Shown here in pieces: positions 1 through 7,559 of a DNA stretch of 64,000 nucleotides. The translations under genes and the position numbers were made by a program. The stretch's first letter is position 1. Each line of letters starts with the position of its first letter. The notes under the pieces are model-generated. The model saw only the letters and a program-made list of their open reading frames with translations. It was not told the origin of the DNA and searched no databases. This DNA comes from Cyclobacteriaceae bacterium (GTDB taxonomy: Bacteria > Bacteroidota > Bacteroidia > Cytophagales > Cyclobacteriaceae), in NCBI GenBank assembly GCA_013141055.1, contig JABFRS010000001.1:2290567-2354566 (forward strand). Reading direction: 5' to 3'.

Positions 1-356
1 TCCTGGAAGATGGAAGCGGTGTGTTTAATTCCATGGAGTTTGCAGAAGACTCTGCTGAAGAAAAACAAATCACTCAGGACACCCAAACACGCCTGCGTGA
101 TTTTATTAAGGAGCTGCCCACTGAGCAGAAGCAAGTACTGATCATGCGCCATTATATGGATATGAGCTTTCAGGACATTGCTGACAAGACAGGTGTAAGT
201 ATCAACACTGCACTGGGCCGCATGCGTTATGCACTCATCAACTTGAGGAAGAAAATGACAAAAACCCAATATGCCTATGACCAAAACGTTTACCCAAAAC
301 GACCTGATCAGGTTTATTTACCAAGAGACCACAGAGGAGGAAGCACTGGAGATTAA
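1..356 (+). CDS. ECF-type RNA polymerase sigma factor, C-terminal part
   Basis: The reading frame is open from the left edge, so only the C-terminal half is present. It carries a sigma-70 region 4 helix-turn-helix: an ELPTEQKQVLIMRHYMDMSF stretch followed by QDIADKTGVSINTALGRMRY, which would contact the -35 region. Region 2 must lie upstream of the window. Family members usually end shortly after the RYALINLRKKM segment. Here about 30 further residues follow, and they are encoded out of frame with the start of the next gene, so the tail may be non-functional. The overlapping small gene downstream is a likely partner. The family assignment is firm; the regulon cannot be inferred. Confidence 0.9.
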   Translation, partial: LEDGSGVFNSMEFAEDSAEEKQITQDTQTRLRDFIKELPTEQKQVLIMRHYMDMSFQDIADKTGVSINTALGRMRYALINLRKKMTKTQYAYDQNVYPKRPDQVYLPRDHRGGSTGD

Positions 357-507
357 CCGGACGCTTTCTTCAGATCCGGAATTGCAACGGCAATACCGGG
401 AGTTGCTGCTCTCCAAAACCACCTTGGAAAAAGCACAACTTGAGCCTTCAACCGAAGTTGTAGAGAATATACTTCGCTACGCGCACGGATTGGAAGTAAA
501 ACAGTAA
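271..507 (+). CDS. small acidic protein overlapping the sigma factor gene
   Basis: A 78-residue soluble protein, or 76 residues from the ATG at 277, with no signal peptide or membrane segment. It begins about 86 bases before the sigma factor stop, in another frame, so the two are probably translationally coupled. The N-terminal part (FTQNDLIRFIYQETTEEEA, then a Glu/Arg-rich helix) resembles the cytoplasmic N-terminal helices of anti-sigma factors, but the Cys/His ligands of zinc-binding anti-sigma domains are absent. A regulatory role towards the sigma factor is inferred from position only. A terminator follows directly. Confidence 0.75.
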   Translation: MPMTKTFTQNDLIRFIYQETTEEEALEINRTLSSDPELQRQYRELLLSKTTLEKAQLEPSTEVVENILRYAHGLEVKQ

Positions 508-528
508 CATTACTTATCCTGATAAACA

Positions 529-564
529 AACGGTGATCTGAAATTCAGATCATCCGTTTTTATT
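529..564 (+). terminator. Rho-independent terminator after the sigma factor pair
   Basis: The inverted repeat AACGGTGATCTGAA / TTCAGATCATCCGTT has one bulged base and is followed by a T-rich run. It lies 22 bases past the stop codon of the small gene. Confidence 0.8.
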
Positions 565-714
565 TATTGACCGACCTTTGGCCGCGGGCTAATCGTATGA
601 CTTGATCGTTAGCCCTTGACGGACGATCCACAACTTGCCACAACTGGGAAGTCTTATTCTTCAACTCAGTATCTTTTTCTTCGTTCCTCCAGGCATTTCA
701 TGCATCTTCAACGC

Positions 715-1386
715 ATGAATCAGATAGAAACATTCCTGCGTATCATGTTGTGGATACATATCGCAGGGGGCACATTTGCTCTTATCACAGGTATGGGTGC
801 AATGCTCACTAAAAAAGGAAGCTCTATTCATCGCACCTTTGGGAAAATATACTTCTGGTCAATGACGGCTGTTTTTGTGGGAGCGCTCGCTCTTGCTTTT
901 GGACATCACCGTACTTTTTTATTGATGGTAGCTTTCTTCAGTTACTATATGACTGTAAGAGGTTATAGAATTCTATACCTGAAAAATTTAAGCTCAGGGC
1001 AGAAGCTGAATTATATCGACTGGATCATCACAACGATATCAGGAGCCTTTATACTATTTCTGATAGTATGGGGAACATATGTATTGATCAATGGCAATGG
1101 CATGGGAATCGTTGGACTTGTTTTCGGATTAATCGGATCAACGTTCTTGTTTCAGGATCTGAAAAAATTCTTTGGCAAACCTCCGGAAAAAATGCACTGG
1201 TGGTATGGGCACATTGCCAGCATGGGTGGAAGCTATATCTCTGCGGTTACTGCATTTATTGTTGTCAACATACAGCTTCAAAGCAATGGCTGGATCCTTT
1301 GGGTGTTACCAGCATTAATTGGTGGGATACTGATAGGAAGAACTATCAGAAAGTATAAAGTGCAATTTGCAGTGAAGGCAGGTTAG
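715..1386 (+). CDS. DUF2306-like multipass membrane protein
   Basis: A hydrophobic protein of about 223 residues with six or seven predicted membrane segments. It opens with a helix containing WIHIAGGTFALITGMGAM, and a histidine-bearing turn (KKGSSIHRTFGKIYFWSM) follows. This His-rich first-loop pattern resembles the DUF2306 / predicted membrane protein family, which has no established function. In-frame starts exist at 616 (TTG), 700 (ATG) and 715 (ATG). I prefer 715 because the protein then begins directly before the first membrane helix, but 700 is equally possible. It stands alone between a terminator and a non-coding stretch. Confidence 0.75.
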   Translation: MNQIETFLRIMLWIHIAGGTFALITGMGAMLTKKGSSIHRTFGKIYFWSMTAVFVGALALAFGHHRTFLLMVAFFSYYMTVRGYRILYLKNLSSGQKLNYIDWIITTISGAFILFLIVWGTYVLINGNGMGIVGLVFGLIGSTFLFQDLKKFFGKPPEKMHWWYGHIASMGGSYISAVTAFIVVNIQLQSNGWILWVLPALIGGILIGRTIRKYKVQFAVKAG

Positions 1387-1901
1387 TAAATCCAGTTATC
1401 AGGCAGATCCATACCATCACATAAAGGCATTTTGCATTCGAGAATTGTGGCACCAGTTTTTTTGATTTTATTAATGTGAGAATATATCCTTTCGGAATAC
1501 AGATGTTCAGTGGAAGGTATTGAATAAATTTTTTGGATCCATAGACTTGGCGATTGCATTCGACCTCTCTTGCGCTGACTGTGATTTCTTTCTAATGAAC
1601 TTAATCCTTCTTTTCGAATGATGCCTCCGTCCACTCAGATTTTTTTTGTGGAGTGCAATACGCTAACATTATTGAAGTGGAAAGCCATACTAACCTTTGT
1701 AAACCAAATGAAATTCAATTCTAAAAGACATCATCAGGATTCTAATGTTAGGTCTGGCCGAAGATAATTTTTGTTCTTCAATCCTGACATTGCTAAATAT
1801 AATCATTGAGGGCAACCTATTCGCAAGAGTCTTTGTTTACAATGAAATCGCATTGAGGAAACGGAAAAGCGCTATCTTTCAAATACCAATACATTATCAC
1901 C
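1387..1901. other. intergenic stretch with no convincing gene
   Basis: About 515 bases without a supported gene. On the minus strand an 83-codon frame (1383-1634) ends in CKMPLCDGMDLPDNWIY; it has no recognisable family and may be a decayed gene. On the plus strand a 66-codon frame runs into the following kinase gene and looks like chance. A TATCTTTC at 1873-1880 resembles a Bacteroidota -7 element, about 20 bases before the kinase ATG, but no clear TTTG -33 element is at the right distance. Confidence 0.4.
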
Positions 1902-3305
1902 ATGGAGGCCACACACATTCTGGAAAAATTAAAAGCCGTACCTGAATTTAAAACGGTTCCCGAATCGCAACTTCAATGGCTCTCAGAAAAGGGGATACTC
2001 AACACATTTCAGGATAGTGTTAAAGTATTTGCAAAAGGAGATAAGATTATCGGTTTTAACATAGTTTTTAAGGGTGGTGTTAATCTTAAATACATTCAGG
2101 CAGGAAGTCTGAGGGATTTAGGAACATATGAACCGGGAGAAATTCTTGGAAGGTTACCGTATTCACGAATGGGACTTGCGGCAGGTGAGGGGTTTGCTGT
2201 CGGTGAAACAATTCTTTTCTTTTTACATCAGGATCTTTTTCAGGAGTTGGTTACCAATTGTTACGAAATCACAGAAGCGCTTGTACATAACATGACCGAT
2301 CGCGTCAGAGACTTTACAAAACAGCAGCAACAGAATGACAAGATGATGGCGCTGGGAAAACTTTCCGCTGGACTAGCGCATGAATTGAATAACCCGTCCG
2401 CGGCAGTTGTCAGAAGCGCACAGGAATTAAGACGACATCTCTCAAATGTTCCTCAAAAATTTAAAAGAGTTATTAAAATCAAATCTACTGATGAACTGGT
2501 TGATAAGCTGAATGAATTTCTGTATTCTAAAATCGAACTCTGCAAAGACAAACCTCTTTCCCTTAAAGCAAAGACTGCTTTGGAAGACGAGATTTATGAG
2601 TGGATGGATGAAAATGGAATTAAAGATACAGATGGAATCATTGAAACCTTTGCTGACTATGGCTTGGGAAAAGTGGAGCTTGAGCAAGTAAAATCCTGGT
2701 TGCGACCTGAAGACAAAGAAGCCGTTATCGGCTGGATCAATCAGGTGATGAATACTGAGAAGCTTGTAAGTGATATCGAAGAAGCAGCCAGGAGAATTAA
2801 TACACTTGTTTCTTCGGTGAAGGGCTACACTCATATGGATCAGGCTTCGGTCAAACAGCCTGTAGATATTCATCTGGGAATTCTCAACACGTTGACAATG
2901 CTGAATCACAAGTTGAAAAAGAATAACATCAAGCTGATTGAAAATTTTCAGAGCGATCTTCCTCAGGCAAAAATACTGGTCAGTGAGATGAATCAGGTGT
3001 GGACCAACGTTATCGATAATGCCATTGATGCAATGGAAGATCGTCTGAACAGTACCCTTGAAATCAAAACGAAAAAAGACCGTGAATTTATAGTTGTGAA
3101 TATTATTGATAATGGGCCTGGAATTCCAAAAGACATTCAGGATAAAATATTTGATCCCTTCTTTACAACGAAGCCTGTCGGCAAAGGAACGGGACTTGGA
3201 CTGGAGGTCGTTCAACAGATCATTAATCAGCACAATGGCAAAGTCACGGTAACATCAGAAGCAGGGAAAACTGATTTTGAAATTTGTTTTCCTATCGCTG
3301 GTTAA
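1902..3305 (+). CDS. cyclic-nucleotide-type sensor histidine kinase
   Basis: A soluble protein of 467 residues with no membrane segment. Residues about 30-135 match a CAP-ED (cNMP-binding) fold, with GDKIIGFNIVFKGGVNLKYI and an EPGEILGRLPY turn. A kinase core follows: the H-box GKLSAGLAHELNNPSAAV (His160), then an unusually long helical insertion (about 185-320), the N-box NQVWTNVIDNAIDAM, and ATP-lid motifs DNGPGIP and GTGLGLEVVQQI. The catalytic residues look intact. The next gene, 15 bases downstream, carries a receiver domain with an intact Asp and is the likely phosphotransfer partner. Signal and ligand are unknown; a redox or cyclic-nucleotide input is inferred only from the domain and context. 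Confidence 0.93.
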   Translation: MEATHILEKLKAVPEFKTVPESQLQWLSEKGILNTFQDSVKVFAKGDKIIGFNIVFKGGVNLKYIQAGSLRDLGTYEPGEILGRLPYSRMGLAAGEGFAVGETILFFLHQDLFQELVTNCYEITEALVHNMTDRVRDFTKQQQQNDKMMALGKLSAGLAHELNNPSAAVVRSAQELRRHLSNVPQKFKRVIKIKSTDELVDKLNEFLYSKIELCKDKPLSLKAKTALEDEIYEWMDENGIKDTDGIIETFADYGLGKVELEQVKSWLRPEDKEAVIGWINQVMNTEKLVSDIEEAARRINTLVSSVKGYTHMDQASVKQPVDIHLGILNTLTMLNHKLKKNNIKLIENFQSDLPQAKILVSEMNQVWTNVIDNAIDAMEDRLNSTLEIKTKKDREFIVVNIIDNGPGIPKDIQDKIFDPFFTTKPVGKGTGLGLEVVQQIINQHNGKVTVTSEAGKTDFEICFPIAG

Positions 3306-3320
3306 AGATTAAGAACCTAC

Positions 3321-4982
3321 ATGAACAAACCAATCATATTAATAGTTGACGATGATCCGCAGGTACTTCGGGCGGTCGTGCGTGACGTAAGAAATCAATT
3401 TGGGAAAGAGTACAGACTCATGAGCACCAATTCCGCAAAGGAGGCGCTTGAGACCCTCACGGATTTGAAAAATAAAAATGAAACTGTAGCTCTTTTTCTT
3501 TCAGATCAGCGCATGCCAGAAATGCTGGGAGTAGAATTTTTACAACAGGCAAAGGAGATTTTCCCTGATGCCAAACGAATTCTTCTCACTGCTTATTCTG
3601 ACACAGAAGCAGCCATCAGGGCCATCAATGATGTACAACTGGATTATTATCTGATGAAGCCATGGGATCCACCGGAAGAGAAATTATATCCGGCGCTTAA
3701 TGAACAGCTGGATGAATGGCAAAGTCAATACACGCCTCTTTTTCAGGGGATTCGTATCGTTGGATATCAATGGTCACCACGCTCCCATCAGGTGAAAGAT
3801 TTTCTTTCCGGGAATTTAATTCCGTATCAATGGTTAGACATTGAATCCAATGATGCAGGAAGAGAGTTGATGGAATTAAACAAGATCGATCGCGCATCAT
3901 TGCCTGTCGTCTTTTTTGAAGACGGATCTTTCTTACTGAATCCCAACCTTCAGGAAGTTGGCAGTAAAACGGGAATGCGATCCAAAGCTTCCAAGACAAT
4001 GTATGATGTTGCCATTATTGGGGCAGGTCCTTCAGGCTTGGCGGCCGGAGTGTATGGAGCTTCAGAAGGACTCAATACAACACTCATTGAAAAACGTGCC
4101 CCGGGCGGACAAGCAGGAACCAGTTCAAGGATTGAGAATTATCTGGGCTTTCCAAATGGATTGAGCGGTGCTGAGCTTTCACGAAGAGCTATCTCACAGG
4201 CATCACGATTTGGCGCTGAACTTTTATCTCCACAAGAGGTAGTAGATATATCGATCAAAGACAATTATAAGATTATTACGCTGGCCGATGGCAGTGTCAT
4301 CAATGCTAAGAGTGTCATCATCACTACAGGAGTTGATTACCGCTCACTTGAGGCGACGGATGTAGAAAAGTATACGGGTGCTGGAATTTACTATGGAGCA
4401 TCAACAACAGAAGCACATGCGTGTAAAAACTGTGATGTGTACATTGTTGGTGGAGGAAACTCAGCAGGACAGTCTGCCATGTATCTTGCCAACTTTGCTG
4501 CAAATGTTTATATCGTTGTTCGAAAGCCAGATCTCTCCTCTACCATGTCTCAGTATTTGATTGATCAGATCAAAGGTACACCTAACATTCACCTGATGGG
4601 TGAAACAATTGTGGGACAGGTTTTTGGAAATGAAAAACTGGAAGAAATCTGTCTTGAGAATCTTGCTACCAAAGAACGTAAGCAAGTAAAGGCATCAGCA
4701 CTCTTCATTTTTATTGGGGCAAAACCTGTTACCGACTGGATCAAGCTTGACATCATTAAGGATGACAAAGGCTTCATAGAAACAGGAAGGGATCTTTTAA
4801 AATATGATTCGTTTAAGAAGTCATGGAAGCTTGAACGGGAGCCTTTCCTTCTGGAAACGTGTAGTCCAGGAATTTTTGCTGCCGGAGACGTTCGTGCAGG
4901 CGCTATGAATCGTGTTGCATCAGCAGTAGGGGAAGGAGCCATGGCCATCAAATTTGTTCATGAATATCTTGCTGAGAATTAA
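3321..4982 (+). CDS. fused response regulator / thioredoxin-reductase-like flavoprotein
   Basis: A protein of 553 residues in three parts. Residues 1-135 form a receiver domain with acidic DDD at 10-12, phospho-acceptor Asp62 (LSDQRMPEM), Thr90 and Lys113, all intact. Residues about 142-215 resemble a glutaredoxin/thioredoxin fold, with SPRS at 152-155 where CPYC is expected and LPVVFFEDG for the cis-Pro loop. Residues 228-553 are a thioredoxin-reductase-like flavoprotein with FAD motif GAGPSG (234-239), NAD(P) motif GGGNSAG and a C-terminal GIFAAGDVR. The usual CxxC before the NAD motif aligns with A-S-T-T (360-363); a different pair, C368-K-N-C371, lies closer to the nucleotide motif. Databases usually name such fusions thioredoxin-disulfide reductase, but the missing active-site cysteines argue against that reaction. 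Confidence 0.92.
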   Translation: MNKPIILIVDDDPQVLRAVVRDVRNQFGKEYRLMSTNSAKEALETLTDLKNKNETVALFLSDQRMPEMLGVEFLQQAKEIFPDAKRILLTAYSDTEAAIRAINDVQLDYYLMKPWDPPEEKLYPALNEQLDEWQSQYTPLFQGIRIVGYQWSPRSHQVKDFLSGNLIPYQWLDIESNDAGRELMELNKIDRASLPVVFFEDGSFLLNPNLQEVGSKTGMRSKASKTMYDVAIIGAGPSGLAAGVYGASEGLNTTLIEKRAPGGQAGTSSRIENYLGFPNGLSGAELSRRAISQASRFGAELLSPQEVVDISIKDNYKIITLADGSVINAKSVIITTGVDYRSLEATDVEKYTGAGIYYGASTTEAHACKNCDVYIVGGGNSAGQSAMYLANFAANVYIVVRKPDLSSTMSQYLIDQIKGTPNIHLMGETIVGQVFGNEKLEEICLENLATKERKQVKASALFIFIGAKPVTDWIKLDIIKDDKGFIETGRDLLKYDSFKKSWKLEREPFLLETCSPGIFAAGDVRAGAMNRVASAVGEGAMAIKFVHEYLAEN

Positions 4983-5003
4983 AGCGATAAAATATATTCT
5001 GAT

Positions 5004-5273
5004 ATGAAAGAAGGAGTTTGCAATCATCTACAAAACCTCGAAATTATTCTTACAGAAAAAAAACATGAGTGTGACGAATGTGTGAAGACCGGAGACCGAT
5101 GGCTTCATCTTCGCACTTGTCAGACTTGCGGAACAACTCTATGCTGTGACTCATCTCCAAATAAACATGCATCCAGGCATGCGGCTAAGGCGAATCATCC
5201 TGTTGCTATTTCTTCCGAGCCGGGAGAACGATGGGCCTGGTGCTATGTTGATGAGCAAATAGTGGAGTACTAA
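5004..5273 (+). CDS. UBP-type zinc finger protein
   Basis: An 89-residue protein made almost entirely of one zf-UBP (BUZ) zinc finger. The CNH near the N-terminus, CDEC, CQTCG, LCCDSS and the HASRH...H series supply the Cys/His ligands in family order. In eukaryotes the fold binds the ubiquitin C-terminus; bacterial members have no established ligand. It lies 21 bases after the receiver/flavoprotein gene on the same strand, so it is probably the last gene of that operon. Bacterial zf-UBP proteins often sit next to redox flavoproteins, which supports a joint role, but the biochemical function is unknown. Confidence 0.9.
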   Translation: MKEGVCNHLQNLEIILTEKKHECDECVKTGDRWLHLRTCQTCGTTLCCDSSPNKHASRHAAKANHPVAISSEPGERWAWCYVDEQIVEY

Positions 5274-6752
5274 TCAACCAGCATTTGAGCGAAGATGTTT
5301 TGGAATTAACCACCACCCAATAAGTTCGAATAGAAGTTCCATCATAATGGCCAGCATTGCTGCGGGAATCGCTCCCTGAAGAATCAACTGGGTATTGTTT
5401 AATGCTAATCCTGTCACAATAAATTCCCCTAATCCCCCTGCTCCAATAAATGCTGCTAGTGTAGCTGTACCAACATTAATAACAGAAGCAGTCCGGATTC
5501 CGCTTAGGATCACCGGACTTGCAAGAGGGAATTCTATCCAAAGAAGTTGCTGACGGCGAGTAAGTCCCATTCCTTCAGAAACCTTTTTTAATAGCGGATC
5601 GACTGTCTGCAATCCGGTGATCGTATTTCGCAAGATTGGAAGCAAAGCATAGAGAAAGAGAGCTACCAATGCAGGAAGAAGGCCAATCCCCAAAAGAGGA
5701 ATAGTGATTGCAAGCAGTGCGATGCTTGGAATGGTTTGCAATAGACTTACAAAATACAAGATTGGCTTTGAGATCGACGGATTCCAATAGATAGAAATTC
5801 CGAGTGGAATGGCAACGATGATCGCCAGGAGCAACGCCAGAAATGTAAGTGCAAGATGTGTTCCTGTCTTTGAAAGGATTTCGTTCCAGGTTGAAACATT
5901 GGAAGTTTCAGTTTCAGCTGATACCAGCTTATGGCTTGTAAGAAATGAATGCGCGACTTCCGCAAAGCTTTTCTTTTCAAATAATACAGCCGCATTCAAT
6001 TGTTGAATACTTTCTTCGCTTAAGCTTCCTTCCAGTTTGCTCAAAATTGTTTTTGCCTTTCGGTCAATATTTTCTGAATGAAGTGCTACAGCTTCATACG
6101 ATGGAAAGAAGCTGAGATCGTCTTCAAGTACTACGAGGTTATCTCTTGAAATTTCTCCATCTGTAGTATATGCATCAGTGACATCAATTTTTTTATTACG
6201 CAATGCTTCATAGGCCAAGCCATGCTCCAATCCTGTGGGGCGGAGTGGAAGCTGGTAAACTTTGGCAAGGTTGTCCCATCCATCCTGACGTTTTAAAAAT
6301 TCATAGCTTAAGCCGATCGTTATTTCAGGATGATCCTTAAGATCTGAGATAAGGGCAAGCTTCCTGTCAAGGGCTACCGTACGCAACACTACCAGGCCAT
6401 ATGAATTGCTAAATCCAAAAGATCCGGACATTTCCATTTTAAAAGTGGAGTGAAGCTGCTTGCTGATTTCTTCGTTTGGAATCTTTGCTCCAGCCGAAAG
6501 AATTTCAGATGCGATAGTGCCGGTATATTCAGGATAAACGTCGATGGCTCCATTCTTTAATGCTTCAAAACAGACGAGTGTTCCACCAAGATTGTAAACT
6601 CTTTTTACTTTGAATCCATTATCCTCAAGCAATTGGGAAATGATCTCACTTAAAATGTATCCTTCATTGAAGTGCTTAGCGCCTACTGTAATATTCTGCG
6701 AGTAAGTAGAGAACCCTGTAAAGAGAAAGATGAAAATCAGAATATTTTTCAT
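5274..6752 (-). CDS. osmoprotectant-type ABC transporter, substrate-binding/permease fusion
   Basis: A 492-residue fusion. It starts with a Sec signal peptide (ILIFIFLFTGFSTYSQ) and a periplasmic binding domain of the glycine betaine/choline (OpuAC/QAT) family, residues about 20-275, with ITVGAKHFNEGYILSEI and YPEYTGTIASEIL. A BPD_transp_1 permease with several membrane helices follows (about 290-485; TIPSIALLAITIPLLGIGLL and the EAA-like loop). The binding domain precedes the permease. The family imports quaternary amines such as betaine or choline, or related compounds; the true substrate is not shown. Its start overlaps the ATPase gene stop by four bases. Confidence 0.9.
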   Translation of the reverse strand: MKNILIFIFLFTGFSTYSQNITVGAKHFNEGYILSEIISQLLEDNGFKVKRVYNLGGTLVCFEALKNGAIDVYPEYTGTIASEILSAGAKIPNEEISKQLHSTFKMEMSGSFGFSNSYGLVVLRTVALDRKLALISDLKDHPEITIGLSYEFLKRQDGWDNLAKVYQLPLRPTGLEHGLAYEALRNKKIDVTDAYTTDGEISRDNLVVLEDDLSFFPSYEAVALHSENIDRKAKTILSKLEGSLSEESIQQLNAAVLFEKKSFAEVAHSFLTSHKLVSAETETSNVSTWNEILSKTGTHLALTFLALLLAIIVAIPLGISIYWNPSISKPILYFVSLLQTIPSIALLAITIPLLGIGLLPALVALFLYALLPILRNTITGLQTVDPLLKKVSEGMGLTRRQQLLWIEFPLASPVILSGIRTASVINVGTATLAAFIGAGGLGEFIVTGLALNNTQLILQGAIPAAMLAIMMELLFELIGWWLIPKHLRSNAG

Positions 6753-7477
6753 AGCTCTGATTCTGTGATAAGTTCTTCGACAACACTTGTAGCGGGATGA
6801 TCAAAGATTTCTGATGCAGGACCAAATTGTTGAATGGTTCCGGCGTGGATTACAAGAATTCGATCAGCAAGTTTTTTTGCTTCACGCATATCATGAGTAA
6901 CCATGAGCACGGTGCGTGGAGCGGTATTTTGTAAACGGAGAAACTCCTCGTGTATATCAAATCGGGTGGAAGGATCTAAAGAACCAAAGGGTTCATCCAT
7001 GAGTAAAATAAAAGGATCAAGAAACAATGCCCGGCAAATTCCTGCCCGTTGTTGCTCTCCACCGGAAAGCTCATGAGGAAATTTTTTATAGAGATGATCC
7101 GACAGGCCGACAAGATTCATTAACTCATAAAGTCTTTTGCTATCGGTTAATTGCCGCGGTGAATGTGCCTTGCCCGTCAATAGAATATTCTCCTCAATCG
7201 TTAAATGAGGAAAGAGCCCTACCCCCTGAACGACATAGCCAATCTTTCTTCTCAAAGATTGGAGATCCTGGTAATTTATCTTTTGTTCAAATACAGAGAC
7301 ATCTCCTTTTGTTGGCTTTAACAGCCCATTGATCATTTTGATGAGCGTTGATTTTCCACTCCCGCTTTTTCCAATAATGGCGATGACTTTATTTTCAGGA
7401 AAATCGATAGACAAATTACTGAGAATGGTCCGATTGCCAATTTGATGAGAAAGGTTGTGGAGTTTGATTGGATCCAT
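6749..7477 (-). CDS. osmoprotectant-type ABC transporter ATP-binding protein
   Basis: A 242-residue ABC ATPase with Walker A GKSGSGKSTLIKMI, a Q-loop in GYVVQGVGLFPHLT, signature LSGGEQQRAGICRAL, Walker B FILLMDEPFGSLDP and the switch His in MVTHDM. Sequence type and partner point to the betaine/choline (OpuAA/ProV) class, but it ends near residue 242 and lacks the C-terminal CBS pair that many OpuA ATPases use for ionic-strength sensing. It is the first gene of a two-gene operon with the fused permease, joined by a four-base overlap. Confidence 0.92.
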   Translation of the reverse strand: MDPIKLHNLSHQIGNRTILSNLSIDFPENKVIAIIGKSGSGKSTLIKMINGLLKPTKGDVSVFEQKINYQDLQSLRRKIGYVVQGVGLFPHLTIEENILLTGKAHSPRQLTDSKRLYELMNLVGLSDHLYKKFPHELSGGEQQRAGICRALFLDPFILLMDEPFGSLDPSTRFDIHEEFLRLQNTAPRTVLMVTHDMREAKKLADRILVIHAGTIQQFGPASEIFDHPATSVVEELITESEL

Positions 7478-7559
7478 TCAGCAAAAGGTAAAAATAAATG
7501 ATCACAGTTGGTAACGATGAATTTAGGAGTTATAACAAGGGTTTTGTTTTCTTTGCATC

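Noticed and set aside
1383-1634. 83-codon frame on the minus strand ending in CKMPLCDGMDLPDNWIY
   Set aside because: No family recognised and no promoter or operon context; kept only as a note in the intergenic entry because a decayed gene cannot be excluded.
1745-1945. Plus-strand frame overlapping the kinase start
   Set aside because: Low-complexity translation without family match, overlapping a well supported ATG.
2442-3233. Long open frame antisense to the cNMP-sensor kinase
   Set aside because: The sense strand has clear kinase motifs throughout; the antisense protein has no recognisable domain and is a codon-usage shadow.
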